Below are positions 1-6,734 of a DNA stretch of 10,541 bases, piece after piece. This DNA comes from an uncultured Mucispirillum sp. (lineage in GTDB: Bacteria > Chrysiogenota > Deferribacteres > Deferribacterales > Mucispirillaceae): positions 1 through 10,541 of the forward strand of contig CALADT010000188.1 in the NCBI GenBank assembly GCA_937890655.1. Reading direction: 5' to 3'. Within the stretch, counting starts at the first letter, position 1, and every line of letters starts with the position of its first letter. Below the pieces are notes generated by a model. The model made no database searches. It was not told where the DNA came from and was given only the letters and a program-made list of their open reading frames with translations. Both the position numbers and the translations under genes were made by a program.

Positions 1-72
1 AGCAAAAGCATTGTATACTATCTTTATCAATGCTACAATAAAAACAAGAAAAAAAAGTATATGTTTTTTCAT
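1..72 (-). CDS. Partial exported protein, N-terminal signal peptide only
   Basis: Read on the minus strand, an open frame starts with ATG at 70-72 and stays open for 24 codons to the window edge, so only the N-terminus is present. The peptide begins M-K-K-H, continues with a hydrophobic run of about 14 residues (leucine, phenylalanine, valine and isoleucine rich), and ends in N-A-F-A. This is the layout of a Sec signal peptide, possibly with cleavage after the A-F-A at the edge. A GAGGTG ribosome binding site lies four bases before the ATG. The mature protein is outside the window, so its function cannot be judged. The frame is too short for a usual ORF cut-off, but signal-peptide composition and ribosome site together make it likely to be real. 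Confidence 0.7.
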   Translation of the reverse strand, partial: MKKHILFFLVFIVALIKIVYNAFA

Positions 73-76
73 ATAA

Positions 77-82
77 CACCTC
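77..82 (-). promoter_or_regulatory. Ribosome binding site of the partial exported-protein gene
   Basis: GAGGTG on the minus strand, complementary to the anti-Shine-Dalgarno sequence, four bases upstream of the ATG at 72. It is the main support for calling that short partial gene. Confidence 0.65.
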
Positions 83-87
83 AGTTT

Positions 88-117
88 ATTATATTATTAG
101 TCGTAAATTATTGTAAA
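88..117 (-). promoter_or_regulatory. Candidate sigma-70 promoter of the partial exported-protein gene
   Basis: On the minus strand TTTACA (112-117) and a perfect TATAAT (88-93) are separated by 18 bases. The predicted start (about 81) leaves almost no leader before the AGGTG site, which is a weakness. A second candidate upstream, TTGTAT (153-158) and TATAAA (130-135) with a 17-base spacer, would place the 104-133 dyad at the start of the transcript. AT-rich DNA gives many chance matches, so neither is secure. Confidence 0.35.
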
Positions 118-133
118 AAGTTACAATAATTTA
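104..133. repeat. Perfect 13-bp inverted repeat with a 4-base loop
   Basis: Arms 104-116 and 121-133 are exact reverse complements, with loop AAAG at 117-120. The core reads TTGTAA-N4-TTACAA. It lies about 32 bases upstream of the signal-peptide gene and overlaps both candidate promoters for it. It has no adjoining T-tract in the minus direction, so an operator or 5'-leader hairpin is more likely than a terminator. The 6-4-6 symmetry has the geometry of a CRP/FNR-family site, but the half-site is not the canonical FNR TTGAT. Confidence 0.55.
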
Positions 134-376
134 TAGTATTTAGTTATAATTTATACAACCTTTATTTTATATGTATATTATTGATTTACTTCATTATTTT
201 ATAAATCATAGTTTTTATATTTATTATATAATATTATTTACTATCTTCATGCCATATAAAATATGTCTTTAAGATATTTATTATTAAAATCACAATACCT
301 TATAAGCTATTATTTTTTACATGGCTTATTTTAAATATATTATTTTTTATAAAATAAAATTTATAATATATTAATA

Positions 377-967
377 TTATTGTATTTTCTCAAAATATTC
401 GTTTATGCTTTTTGCTGTTTCATAAGATATGATTTTAACGGAGCTTTCACTATTTCTCATCATTGCACTATATGTAAAATTATGACTACCGGTATAAATA
501 ATTTTATTATCAATTAAGCAAAGTTTTGCATGTAGTTTTTTCTCAATGTTATCATATTTTATGTTTATGCCATTTTGTGCTAAATATTTGGCTGTTTTTT
601 CGTTATATTTGTTTGATAAATCGTCTTCATATTTAGATTTTTCAAATATCATTGTAACATTAACACCACTTTTTGCAGCTTTTACTAATGCAGAGGTTAT
701 TAATGGTAAGGGTTCTTGTAAGTTATCCATATTATAATTATCTATTTTATACATAAATAAAGCACATGTAATACTTTCTTTTGCCTTTGATATATCTTTT
801 ACAAATGAAGCAACATATTCATTATCGTTTAATATAACAAAGGTGCCTTCTTTATTATCATCAGATAATACAATATTACTAATAAAAATACAAAGTGCGA
901 AAAGAATAGGGGACATTATTTTTATAATAGTAATTATATTGAAATATTTTGTTCTATTGCCTGCCAT
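377..967 (-). CDS. Membrane-anchored or secreted phospholipase D-like protein with one HKD motif
   Basis: The 196-residue protein has a positively charged N-terminus, then a hydrophobic segment (about residues 9-34) acting as a signal peptide or anchor, followed by a PLD-like domain. The HKD motif is complete: H146, K148, D153, then G160-S161 and N163. One HKD per chain and the size resemble the Nuc-type bacterial endonuclease group, which forms its active site by dimerisation; phosphodiesterase activity on DNA or lipid is therefore possible but unproven. The ATG at 965-967 lies inside engB, 34 bases before the engB stop, with AAGGA about 11 bases upstream, so translation is probably coupled to engB. 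An internal ATG (codon 18) could serve but has no better ribosome site and would lose the basic N-region. It appears to be the last gene of the minus-strand operon. Family assignment is firm; substrate is not. Confidence 0.85.
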   Translation of the reverse strand: MAGNRTKYFNIITIIKIMSPILFALCIFISNIVLSDDNKEGTFVILNDNEYVASFVKDISKAKESITCALFMYKIDNYNMDNLQEPLPLITSALVKAAKSGVNVTMIFEKSKYEDDLSNKYNEKTAKYLAQNGINIKYDNIEKKLHAKLCLIDNKIIYTGSHNFTYSAMMRNSESSVKIISYETAKSINEYFEKIQ

Positions 968-1509
968 ATTTCATCTTTTCCTTGACCTGTCATGGAAGAA
1001 AAAATTATTAAATTATCTATACTAATACCAGATTTGTCAGAAATTAGTTTTACTTGTTTAAAACGCTGGTTATTTGATAACTTATCTGATTTTGTAAGAA
1101 CGGATATAAGTGGAACATTTCTTGATTTCATAGCTTTTATCATTTTCATATCATCATCATTAGGTATACGTCTAATATCTAATAATAATACACATAAAGC
1201 TAGGTTTTGGCGTTTTGCAAAGTAGTATTCTATTAATTTACCCCATGCAGCTCTTTCTGCTTTAGAAACTGCAGCATAACCATATCCTGGTAGGTCTGTA
1301 AATATATATTTAGAATCAATATTAAAAAAGTTAATCAGCCTTGTTTTTCCAGGAGTATTACCTACTTTTACAAGTTTTTTTCTATTGAGTATTTTATTAA
1401 TCATGGAAGATTTACCCACGTTACTACGGCCTGCAAAACATATTTCAGGTAAATCTGTTTTTATAAACTGCTCTGGTTTTGCAGCAGAAAGGATAAATGT
1501 TGCTTCCAT
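934..1509 (-). CDS. engB: Ribosome biogenesis GTP-binding protein EngB (YihA/YsxC)
   Basis: This TRAFAC-class GTPase of the EngB family assists late assembly of the 50S ribosomal subunit in the cytoplasm and is essential in several bacteria. All GTPase motifs are visible in its 191 residues: G1 G-R-S-N-V-G-K-S-S (27-35), the G2 region G-N-T-P-G-K-T (50-56), G3 D-L-P-G-Y-G (72-77), G4 T-K-S-D (139-142) and G5 S-S-M-T-G (171-175). Length and the family-typical C-F-A-G-R-S-N-V-G-K-S-S context match EngB closely. The ATG follows the stop of the DHH gene by two bases, with GGGTG about nine bases upstream, so translational coupling is likely. Its 3' end overlaps the phospholipase-D-like gene by 34 bases. 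Nothing is missing or unusual in the protein. Confidence 0.97.
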   Translation of the reverse strand: MEATFILSAAKPEQFIKTDLPEICFAGRSNVGKSSMINKILNRKKLVKVGNTPGKTRLINFFNIDSKYIFTDLPGYGYAAVSKAERAAWGKLIEYYFAKRQNLALCVLLLDIRRIPNDDDMKMIKAMKSRNVPLISVLTKSDKLSNNQRFKQVKLISDKSGISIDNLIIFSSMTGQGKDEIWQAIEQNISI

Positions 1510-1511
1510 TA

Positions 1512-2363
1512 TTAAATAACACCCATATTTTTAAGTATATTAGTTAAATCAAAATTTTCATGTTTAATAGGGCAACCTGCTGCATTTTTATGGCCACCAC
1601 CACCATTATTTTCTGCTATATGGCGAATATCTACATCACGTCTTGAACGGAGAGAAACTTTTTTGCCTTGAGCATTAATAAGTATAACATAATCAGAAAT
1701 ATCTTCGCTAATAATATGGTTGCCAAGTTCTGAAGCATAGCTTTCAGCAAAAACAGCAGTAAATGAATAGCCTTCTTTATCTTTCATTGTAACAATATTA
1801 CGCATTGCTTTTTTAATGTAGGAATTTCGGCGTTCTTCTTCTAAAGCTATTAAAAGTTTTTCTGTATCAGTAAAACCTTTATATGGTTTATTTAAGAAAC
1901 GGTCTTCCATACGAGTAATGCCTAAAAGGTTAAAAAGAAGGCCCATATTTAAACTATCATCTCTTTTAAGAAACCACATATCTACATCATTTATACATTT
2001 AGCAAATTCTTCATATTCTTCTGCTTTACACCCATTTTCTATTAAATATTCATAAGTAAGCAATGTAGCACATTTTTTAATATTATGGTATGTAAAAGGA
2101 AAATCTTTTAAAGGCTCACTAGAAATATGATGGTCAATAATAATAACATCTTTTTCCCCTGCAAGCATTTCAACCATACCATAACTAGGTGATACATCAG
2201 TTATAATAATTCTATCATAGTATTGGTAGTTTTCTTCAATATATGAATCAATATCATCATAACCTAAGTATGCAGTTTTTATATTTCCTGGCATAAATTT
2301 TTTAATTAAAACTCCACAGCCAAGCCCGTCTAAATCATTATGAGAGATATGTAGTGTCTGCAT
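1512..2363 (-). CDS. DHH/DHHA1-family phosphoesterase (NrnB/oligoribonuclease-like)
   Basis: The 283-residue soluble protein has the DHH superfamily layout. N-terminal metal motifs are H-N-D-L-D-G (8-13), T-D-V-S (55-58), D-H-H (77-79) and N-D-V-D (125-128). The C-terminal DHHA1 substrate-binding motif G-G-G-G-H-K-N-A-A-G spans 254-263. This family includes nanoRNases (NrnA, NrnB), pAp phosphatases and cyclic-di-nucleotide phosphodiesterases, all manganese dependent. The H-N-D-L-D-G variant of motif I and the absence of PAS/GGDEF or transmembrane parts point to an NrnB-like short-RNA exonuclease rather than GdpP. It starts 12 bases after the b5/DUF2231 gene with AAGG overlapping that gene's stop, and ends two bases before engB, so it sits mid-operon. 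Exact substrate cannot be read from sequence. Confidence 0.9.
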   Translation of the reverse strand: MQTLHISHNDLDGLGCGVLIKKFMPGNIKTAYLGYDDIDSYIEENYQYYDRIIITDVSPSYGMVEMLAGEKDVIIIDHHISSEPLKDFPFTYHNIKKCATLLTYEYLIENGCKAEEYEEFAKCINDVDMWFLKRDDSLNMGLLFNLLGITRMEDRFLNKPYKGFTDTEKLLIALEEERRNSYIKKAMRNIVTMKDKEGYSFTAVFAESYASELGNHIISEDISDYVILINAQGKKVSLRSRRDVDIRHIAENNGGGGHKNAAGCPIKHENFDLTNILKNMGVI

Positions 2364-2375
2364 TTATCTAAAACC

Positions 2376-3191
2376 TTATTCTTTTTCTTGTGGCCAAGTG
2401 ATTTTACCACCATGGTCTGCAATATATGTTATAACACCTAAATTTATTAAAGTGAACAAGCTGTATATTGATTTAACAGGGTTATAGTTTAAAACTGTAT
2501 CTAAAAGTTTTAAATTGCCCCATATGCTATTACCACCAGTAAGTTCATTATAGCCTATAAACACTGTAATTACAGAAGTAACCATTAATACAGCAGAACC
2601 TATAATTTTTTTCTTTAATATTGGGTTTGCAAAGCCGTTATAGTTAATGTAGAAACTTAAAGCACCTGATGCTATTGCTGGTAATGTAAAAAGAATTGAA
2701 AAAGCAGTAGCTATTAAACCAGAAGCTGTTATAATAGTTGCAGTAATAGAAGCACCGTTCATTAAATATAATACGATACTAAGAATTTGTGCAAAAAATG
2801 CAAAACCTAACATACCAATAGGGAAGTGAATAACTTTTGGGTGTGGGTGATTTTTTTTATACCATTTCATTCTGCTAATCATTTTTTGGTCAAGTTCTGA
2901 AATCATAGCATTAGAATCAGGAACAATAGTATCTCCACTTTCTTGTTGGTTGCTTTCTGCTACATTACCATCATCTAATGCACCAACTTCTTTAAACCTA
3001 AAAATATTTGCTTCACCATGTGGGCTCATACCAATAGAATCAGTAAGGTCTTCCCCTGCATGAAACCTACCCATATGTGTGCCACCTGTCCAGAAATCGC
3101 TTCCTGTAACATCATAAACTTTACCCTTATAAGCAATATAAGCTGGTTTTCCGTCTTTTCCGTTAAATTCTTTTAACTCTTCTCTAGTCAT
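2376..3191 (-). CDS. Cytochrome b5-like heme-binding domain fused to a DUF2231 membrane domain
   Basis: From ATG 3189-3191 the protein has 271 residues. Residues 1-70 form a bacterial cytochrome b5-like heme/steroid-binding domain (opening M-T-R-E-E-L, then Y-K-G-K-V-Y-D-V-T-G); likely heme-ligand histidines lie among H39, H44 and H58 (motifs G-G-T-H-M-G-R-F-H-A-G and S-P-H-G). After a polar linker, a DUF2231 domain begins at H-P-H-P-K-V-I-H-F-P-I-G (115-126) with four predicted membrane helices near 122-143, 147-172, 196-214 and 240-258. A heme-linked electron-transfer role in the inner membrane is inferred. The longest frame starts with GTG at 3221, but that has no ribosome site; GGAG at 3198-3201, six bases before ATG 3191, plus the promoter at 3233-3261 and the family's usual N-terminus favour the shorter start. 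It leads the operon with the DHH gene and engB. Confidence 0.85.
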   Translation of the reverse strand: MTREELKEFNGKDGKPAYIAYKGKVYDVTGSDFWTGGTHMGRFHAGEDLTDSIGMSPHGEANIFRFKEVGALDDGNVAESNQQESGDTIVPDSNAMISELDQKMISRMKWYKKNHPHPKVIHFPIGMLGFAFFAQILSIVLYLMNGASITATIITASGLIATAFSILFTLPAIASGALSFYINYNGFANPILKKKIIGSAVLMVTSVITVFIGYNELTGGNSIWGNLKLLDTVLNYNPVKSIYSLFTLINLGVITYIADHGGKITWPQEKE

Positions 3192-3197
3192 TTTAAA

Positions 3198-3201
3198 CTC
3201 C
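3198..3201 (-). promoter_or_regulatory. Ribosome binding site that decides the b5/DUF2231 start
   Basis: GGAG on the minus strand, six bases before ATG 3189-3191. The upstream GTG (3219-3221) and ATG (3201-3203) lack such a site. Confidence 0.6.
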
Positions 3202-3232
3202 ATAATTTTAGTGATTTGCACTTTTGCATATT

Positions 3233-3261
3233 TATATACATAGCAATATATAGGATTTCAA
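3233..3261 (-). promoter_or_regulatory. Candidate sigma-70 promoter of the b5/DUF2231-DHH-engB-PLD operon
   Basis: On the minus strand, TTGAAA (3256-3261) is followed after 17 bases by TATATA (3233-3238). The predicted start is near 3226, giving a leader of about 35 bases to the ATG at 3191 but only about 5 to the GTG at 3221. It is the best -35/-10 pair I found in the window, yet remains a prediction. Confidence 0.45.
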
Positions 3262-3268
3262 GTAAAGA

Positions 3269-3283
3269 TAGTAATAGTTACTA
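3269..3283. repeat. Inverted repeat TAGTAA-N3-TTACTA
   Basis: Six-base arms 3269-3274 and 3278-3283 with a three-base loop, between the queH stop and the operon promoter. It could be a weak queH terminator (few T residues follow on the minus strand) or an operator for the downstream operon. The half-site recurs in the palindrome at 10107-10120. Confidence 0.3.
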
Positions 3284-3297
3284 ATTTTGTACACAAT

Positions 3298-3915
3298 TTA
3301 CTTGACTAAAGCATAATTGCCTTGTATTTCACTATATTTTTTACTATATTTTTTTGAAAGTTGGTTTAAGAACCTATCTTCTTCGCTATAAATACAACCA
3401 CAATAGTTTTGCCTGTATATTTCTAAATCTTTTGAAATATCAATACCTTCTTGCCAGCCTTCTCTAAAATCATCATAATAAAAAGGTATGTCATATTCTT
3501 TTGATGCTTTTTCTGCTAATTCAATAATAGCATCATGGTTTTGCATTTTGCTATATAAAAGGCTTGAAGAAAAGGCTTCAAAATTAAGTTCTTTTGCTTT
3601 TTCGGCAGTTTTCATAAGCCTTCTTTCGTAGCAGTAAGCACATCTTTCATTTTCATGATAAACGTTTTGGCGTAGAAATTCTGTAAGCCCGTAATAGTCT
3701 TCCACAATACATTCTATATTATAATGACGAGAAACAAGCACAGCACCTTCCATACGTTTATAAAACTCCTGCACAGGATGAATGTTATGATTAAAAAAAT
3801 AAGTAGTTAATTTATGGCCTTGAGCCTGCATTTTTATAATAGGATAAATAGAGCAGGGCCCACAGCACTGGTGTAATAATATTTGCATACACATATTTAC
3901 TACATATTTTTTCAT
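3298..3915 (-). CDS. queH: Epoxyqueuosine reductase QueH
   Basis: QueH (former DUF208) reduces epoxyqueuosine to queuosine in the wobble position of GUN-anticodon tRNAs and is a non-orthologous replacement for cobalamin-dependent QueG. The signature cysteine and polar motifs are all present in its 205 residues: H-Q-C-C-G-P-C near the N-terminus (15-21), E-R-C-A-Y-C-Y-E-R-R-L in the middle, S-S-S-L-L-Y-S-K-M-Q-N-H, and near the C-terminus F-R-E-G-W, Y-R-Q-N-Y-C-G-C-I-Y-S-E-E-D-R. The cysteines supply iron-sulfur/metal sites in the family. The start is uncertain: the ATG at 3913-3915 and the internal ATGs at codons 8 and 10 all lack a clear ribosome site, and the M-Q-I-L-L-H-Q-C-C-G-P-C start at codon 10 looks most family-like. 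It is divergent from the amino-acid-binding lipoprotein gene, and no other queuosine genes are in the window. Confidence 0.95.
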   Translation of the reverse strand: MKKYVVNMCMQILLHQCCGPCSIYPIIKMQAQGHKLTTYFFNHNIHPVQEFYKRMEGAVLVSRHYNIECIVEDYYGLTEFLRQNVYHENERCAYCYERRLMKTAEKAKELNFEAFSSSLLYSKMQNHDAIIELAEKASKEYDIPFYYDDFREGWQEGIDISKDLEIYRQNYCGCIYSEEDRFLNQLSKKYSKKYSEIQGNYALVK

Positions 3916-4013
3916 ATATCAATAATAAAATATCATAATTTTATAATTTTTTTTAAAAATTTTACTTGTATTTATTTATTAAGCAATTTATTATATAAAC
4001 TTATAATTTATAT

Positions 4014-4018
4014 GGAGG
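4014..4018 (+). promoter_or_regulatory. Strong ribosome binding site of the amino-acid-binding lipoprotein gene
   Basis: GGAGG, six bases before the ATG at 4025. It is the most complete Shine-Dalgarno sequence in the window and suggests high translation. Confidence 0.7.
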
Positions 4019-4024
4019 CAAAAT

Positions 4025-5218
4025 ATGTCATATAAAAAATTAGTTGCTATTGCAGTAATCTCTATAATGTCATTATTTGCAATTACAGGTTGTAAAAAAT
4101 CAGGAGATGCTAAAACTGATGAAAATGTTTTAGTTATTGGCGGCCAAAATCCTGAAACTGGCCCTATGGCTGATTATGGTTCAAAAACTGTATTAGGTGC
4201 TAAATTAGCCTTTGAAGAAATTAATGCTAATGGTGGTATTAATGGTAAAAAAATTGTTTTTGATAGCCATGACAGTAGGGGAGAAAAAACTGACGCTGTT
4301 AACTTAACTCGTCGTTTAACTAAAAATAATGTTTGTGCTATAATTGGTGAAATTACTTCTGGTGGTTTTTTAGCCATGAGAGAACGTGCAAATGATGCTG
4401 GCACAGTTGCTATTTCAACTGGTGCAACAGTTGAGCATGTTACTGAAAAAATGGTTGGTAATAAGTATGAACATATTCCTTTTGCATTTAGGAATACTCT
4501 ACGTGATTCAGAAGGTGCACCAAGCCTTGTTAATTTTTTAGTTCAAAATAAAGGTTTTAAAAAATTTGCAATTATTACTTCTATGAATAACGAATACTCA
4601 GTTGCTCTTTCTGGTTTTTTTAGAGATGCTGTAAAAAATGCTGGTGTAACAGTTGTTGCAGAACAGTCTATTAATGACGGTGATGCTGATGTATCTGCTC
4701 AAATTACTTCTATTAAAAATAGTGGGGCTGATGCAATTATTTTCACAGGTTACTACCAAGAAGCAGCTCGTATATTAACAACAATGAAAAACCAAGGTGT
4801 TACAGCAAAACTTGTAGGTGGGGACGGTTTTCAATCTCCTGATTTATGGAATTTAGCAGGGGATGCTGCAATAGGAACAATTTTCTATTCAGGGTTTTCT
4901 CCAGAATCTGAAAGAGAAAATATTAAAATATTTAAAGCAAAAATGTTAGAAATAGGTAAAGAAGCAGACACTTTTTCAGCACAAGGCTATGATGCTGCAT
5001 ATTTACTTGCAGAAGCTATGAAAAAAGCAAATGTAACAGATTGTTCTGATGCTTCTCAACGTGATGCTATCCGTGCACAACTTATGCTTATTAAAGATTT
5101 TGAAGGCGTAACAGGCACAATGAGTATTGATGAAACAGGTAGCACTGTTAAAGAGCCATTTATCTTAGAAATTAATAAAAATGAAGATGGCACTTATGGA
5201 ACAAAAAGTTTAAATTAA
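4025..5218 (+). CDS. LivK-like branched-chain amino acid ABC transporter substrate-binding lipoprotein
   Basis: The 397-residue protein opens with a lipoprotein signal peptide: basic Y-K-K, hydrophobic core, and lipobox I-T-G-C with the lipidated C23. The mature part is a type I periplasmic-binding fold (Peripla_BP_6/LivK group): N-P-E-T-G-P-M-A-D-Y-G near residues 42-52, then G-A-K-L-A-F-E-E-I-N-A-N-G-G-I-N-G-K, a pattern typical of the family, and later G-G-D-G-F-Q-S. Such proteins bind leucine, isoleucine, valine or related ligands outside the inner membrane and deliver them to a LivHMGF permease; the ligand here cannot be told. Neither permease nor ATPase genes are adjacent, and the gene has its own GGAGG site and a following hairpin, so it looks monocistronic. 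It may serve a transporter encoded elsewhere or act as a sensor-type binding protein. It is divergent from queH across 109 AT-rich bases. Confidence 0.92.
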   Translation: MSYKKLVAIAVISIMSLFAITGCKKSGDAKTDENVLVIGGQNPETGPMADYGSKTVLGAKLAFEEINANGGINGKKIVFDSHDSRGEKTDAVNLTRRLTKNNVCAIIGEITSGGFLAMRERANDAGTVAISTGATVEHVTEKMVGNKYEHIPFAFRNTLRDSEGAPSLVNFLVQNKGFKKFAIITSMNNEYSVALSGFFRDAVKNAGVTVVAEQSINDGDADVSAQITSIKNSGADAIIFTGYYQEAARILTTMKNQGVTAKLVGGDGFQSPDLWNLAGDAAIGTIFYSGFSPESERENIKIFKAKMLEIGKEADTFSAQGYDAAYLLAEAMKKANVTDCSDASQRDAIRAQLMLIKDFEGVTGTMSIDETGSTVKEPFILEINKNEDGTYGTKSLN

Positions 5219-5227
5219 AATAGAAAT

Positions 5228-5252
5228 ACCTACCCTTATTTATAGGGTAGGT
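5228..5252 (+). terminator. GC-rich hairpin after the binding-protein gene, probable terminator
   Basis: Arms 5228-5236 (ACCTACCCT) and 5244-5252 (AGGGTAGGT) pair perfectly over 9 bp with a 7-base loop, ten bases after the stop codon. The stem is the most G+C-rich local structure in the window. No T-run follows on the plus strand, so it departs from the classical intrinsic terminator; it may instead stabilise the mRNA 3' end or terminate with help. Confidence 0.55.
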
Positions 5253-5413
5253 GTAACTTACTGATAGTAAATGTGTTTTATTGTTTATGAATATAAATAT
5301 AATTATTTTATATATTTTTATTGCATAGATTAAAAAAAATTGATAAAGTAGTGTATATATATTTTTTATTTTCAATAAAATTTATTTCCTAAATAGTATA
5401 TGGGGATTATGTA

Positions 5414-6724
5414 ATGGCAATGATAGCAGATGAAGTGTTAAAAGCACAAAGATGTAAAGAGCTTGAAACAAAATATGGTAATGTAAGGAAAGGTTTAAGA
5501 ATGTCCCTTGTTACCTTTTTAAAAGATAACCCCAGTTATGAAAAATTAATAGAAGGTTTTGTGGGGATTGACCCAACTGATAAAAAAACAGAACATAAAC
5601 GTAATTTCCTTGATGAATTAGGGGAAATTTCAAAATTAATGGATGATACTTTTAATAAATTAGGAGATGCAGAAGACGGTGCATTAGCCCATAAACTTAC
5701 TACTGTATCTGCAATTTATATGGAACGTATTGGCCAAACTTGTGCAGAATCCAAACTTAATTATTTTCCACTTCATAAAGAAAAATTTGCTATGCATGTT
5801 TCAGAAGATCAGGAAGTAAAAGCCATTGTCCCACGGACAACATTAAGAACCATAAAAAACTATCTTGATAAATGGTTTTTTGTTATGCAACAATACTCTG
5901 TAAACGCTAAAGCAAAAATAATATATGTTAAGTTAAATGATTTTAGAGATAAAATTCATAACTTTGAATATGTATTAGGGAAATCTATTAATAAATTACA
6001 AAAAGATTATTTAAAAGAAATTATCCCTTTTATGAAAGATACAAAGCTTGCGTTATTACGTATGAGAAAGTTTTTTGAAGCAATAGACGCTTCTGCTTTT
6101 GGTAAAATGGTTAAAGCACTCACAGATGTGGCTATGGAAAACGGCACACGTGTTTATGTAAAATATAATGCAGTATTAACTATTGTTCGTGGTAATGTTA
6201 GAAAGGGTAGCGTTATACCTGTTCAAACTATTGTGGATAAATATGATAATTTTATGTTTCCTATTAGGCAAACAGTGGCAGAATTAGATACTAAAATGGG
6301 TGGCAGCCGTGTGAAAGACCCTGCTAAAGCCTTTTGGGATATTGCTTCCCAAATTACATCATTTAGAGATGGTATGCACTCAGTTATTGATGAATTTTCA
6401 AAAGGAATAAGCCCCTCTGATGAAGATTTTAAATTCTTTACCCATACAGTTCAAGCAGTGCTTATTCCATATATGAACCAAACAAAAGGGGAAGTTAATG
6501 ATACATTCATTATAGGGGTTAAAAATTTAGATACATTCTTTTGGAAAATTATGACAAAAGCTATTGAAAACTCACAAGAAAATGGGGAAAAAATGGATGA
6601 AATTGTGGGGCTTGCTGTTCGTATTTCCACAAAAGATTTAGAAGCGTTCGTTGCAGAACATAAAGAGATGATGGAAGGGGAAATTGCTGCAGAAGTAGAA
6701 AGTGGCAGTTCTAGTAACGAATAA
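5414..6724 (+). CDS. Uncharacterised all-helical protein, 436 residues
   Basis: I do not recognise this protein. It is soluble by composition (no signal peptide, no membrane segment), rich in lysine, glutamate and aspartate, poor in glycine runs, and reads as mostly alpha-helical with long amphipathic stretches, for example around 55-110 and 165-235. It has only two cysteines (C14, C110) and no nucleotide-binding loop, HKD, zinc or helix-turn-helix signature I can see. The tail after about residue 415 is acidic and serine rich, hence probably disordered. Codon use looks like its neighbours, and the long frame with GGGGA seven bases before the ATG argues for a real gene. It ends 21 bases before the DUF4910 gene on the same strand, so it probably heads that operon and may share its pathway. 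A scaffold or structural role is conceivable but unsupported. Confidence 0.8.
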   Translation: MAMIADEVLKAQRCKELETKYGNVRKGLRMSLVTFLKDNPSYEKLIEGFVGIDPTDKKTEHKRNFLDELGEISKLMDDTFNKLGDAEDGALAHKLTTVSAIYMERIGQTCAESKLNYFPLHKEKFAMHVSEDQEVKAIVPRTTLRTIKNYLDKWFFVMQQYSVNAKAKIIYVKLNDFRDKIHNFEYVLGKSINKLQKDYLKEIIPFMKDTKLALLRMRKFFEAIDASAFGKMVKALTDVAMENGTRVYVKYNAVLTIVRGNVRKGSVIPVQTIVDKYDNFMFPIRQTVAELDTKMGGSRVKDPAKAFWDIASQITSFRDGMHSVIDEFSKGISPSDEDFKFFTHTVQAVLIPYMNQTKGEVNDTFIIGVKNLDTFFWKIMTKAIENSQENGEKMDEIVGLAVRISTKDLEAFVAEHKEMMEGEIAAEVESGSSSNE

Positions 6725-6734
6725 TATAATATAA

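Larger units (their letters stand above)
73..376. other. Gene-free AT-rich intergenic stretch (304 bases)
   Basis: This lies between the end of the phospholipase-D-like gene and the start of the partial exported-protein gene, both minus strand. I see no open frame with a ribosome site, no RNA gene and no tandem repeat. It holds the 104-133 dyad, two candidate minus-strand promoters, and a weaker stem (302-310 with 321-329, one G-U pair). No convincing intrinsic terminator with a T-tract follows the phospholipase-D-like gene. Confidence 0.6.

Noticed and set aside
302..329. Stem-loop as terminator of the phospholipase-D-like gene
   Set aside because: The stem has nine pairs with one G-U, a ten-base loop and no T-tract on the minus strand, so it is not distinguishable from AT-rich background.
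546..1225. Plus-strand open frames at 546-737, 843-1025 and 992-1225
   Set aside because: They lie antisense to the phospholipase-D-like gene and engB, have no ribosome site and no recognisable protein features.
4002..4007. TATAAT as the -10 element of the binding-protein gene
   Set aside because: The transcription start would fall on the GGAGG ribosome site and no -35 is present at 16-18 bases.
5172..5375. Minus-strand frame of 67 codons across the terminator hairpin
   Set aside because: It reads through the binding-protein gene end and hairpin, is of low-complexity AT-derived composition and has no ribosome site.
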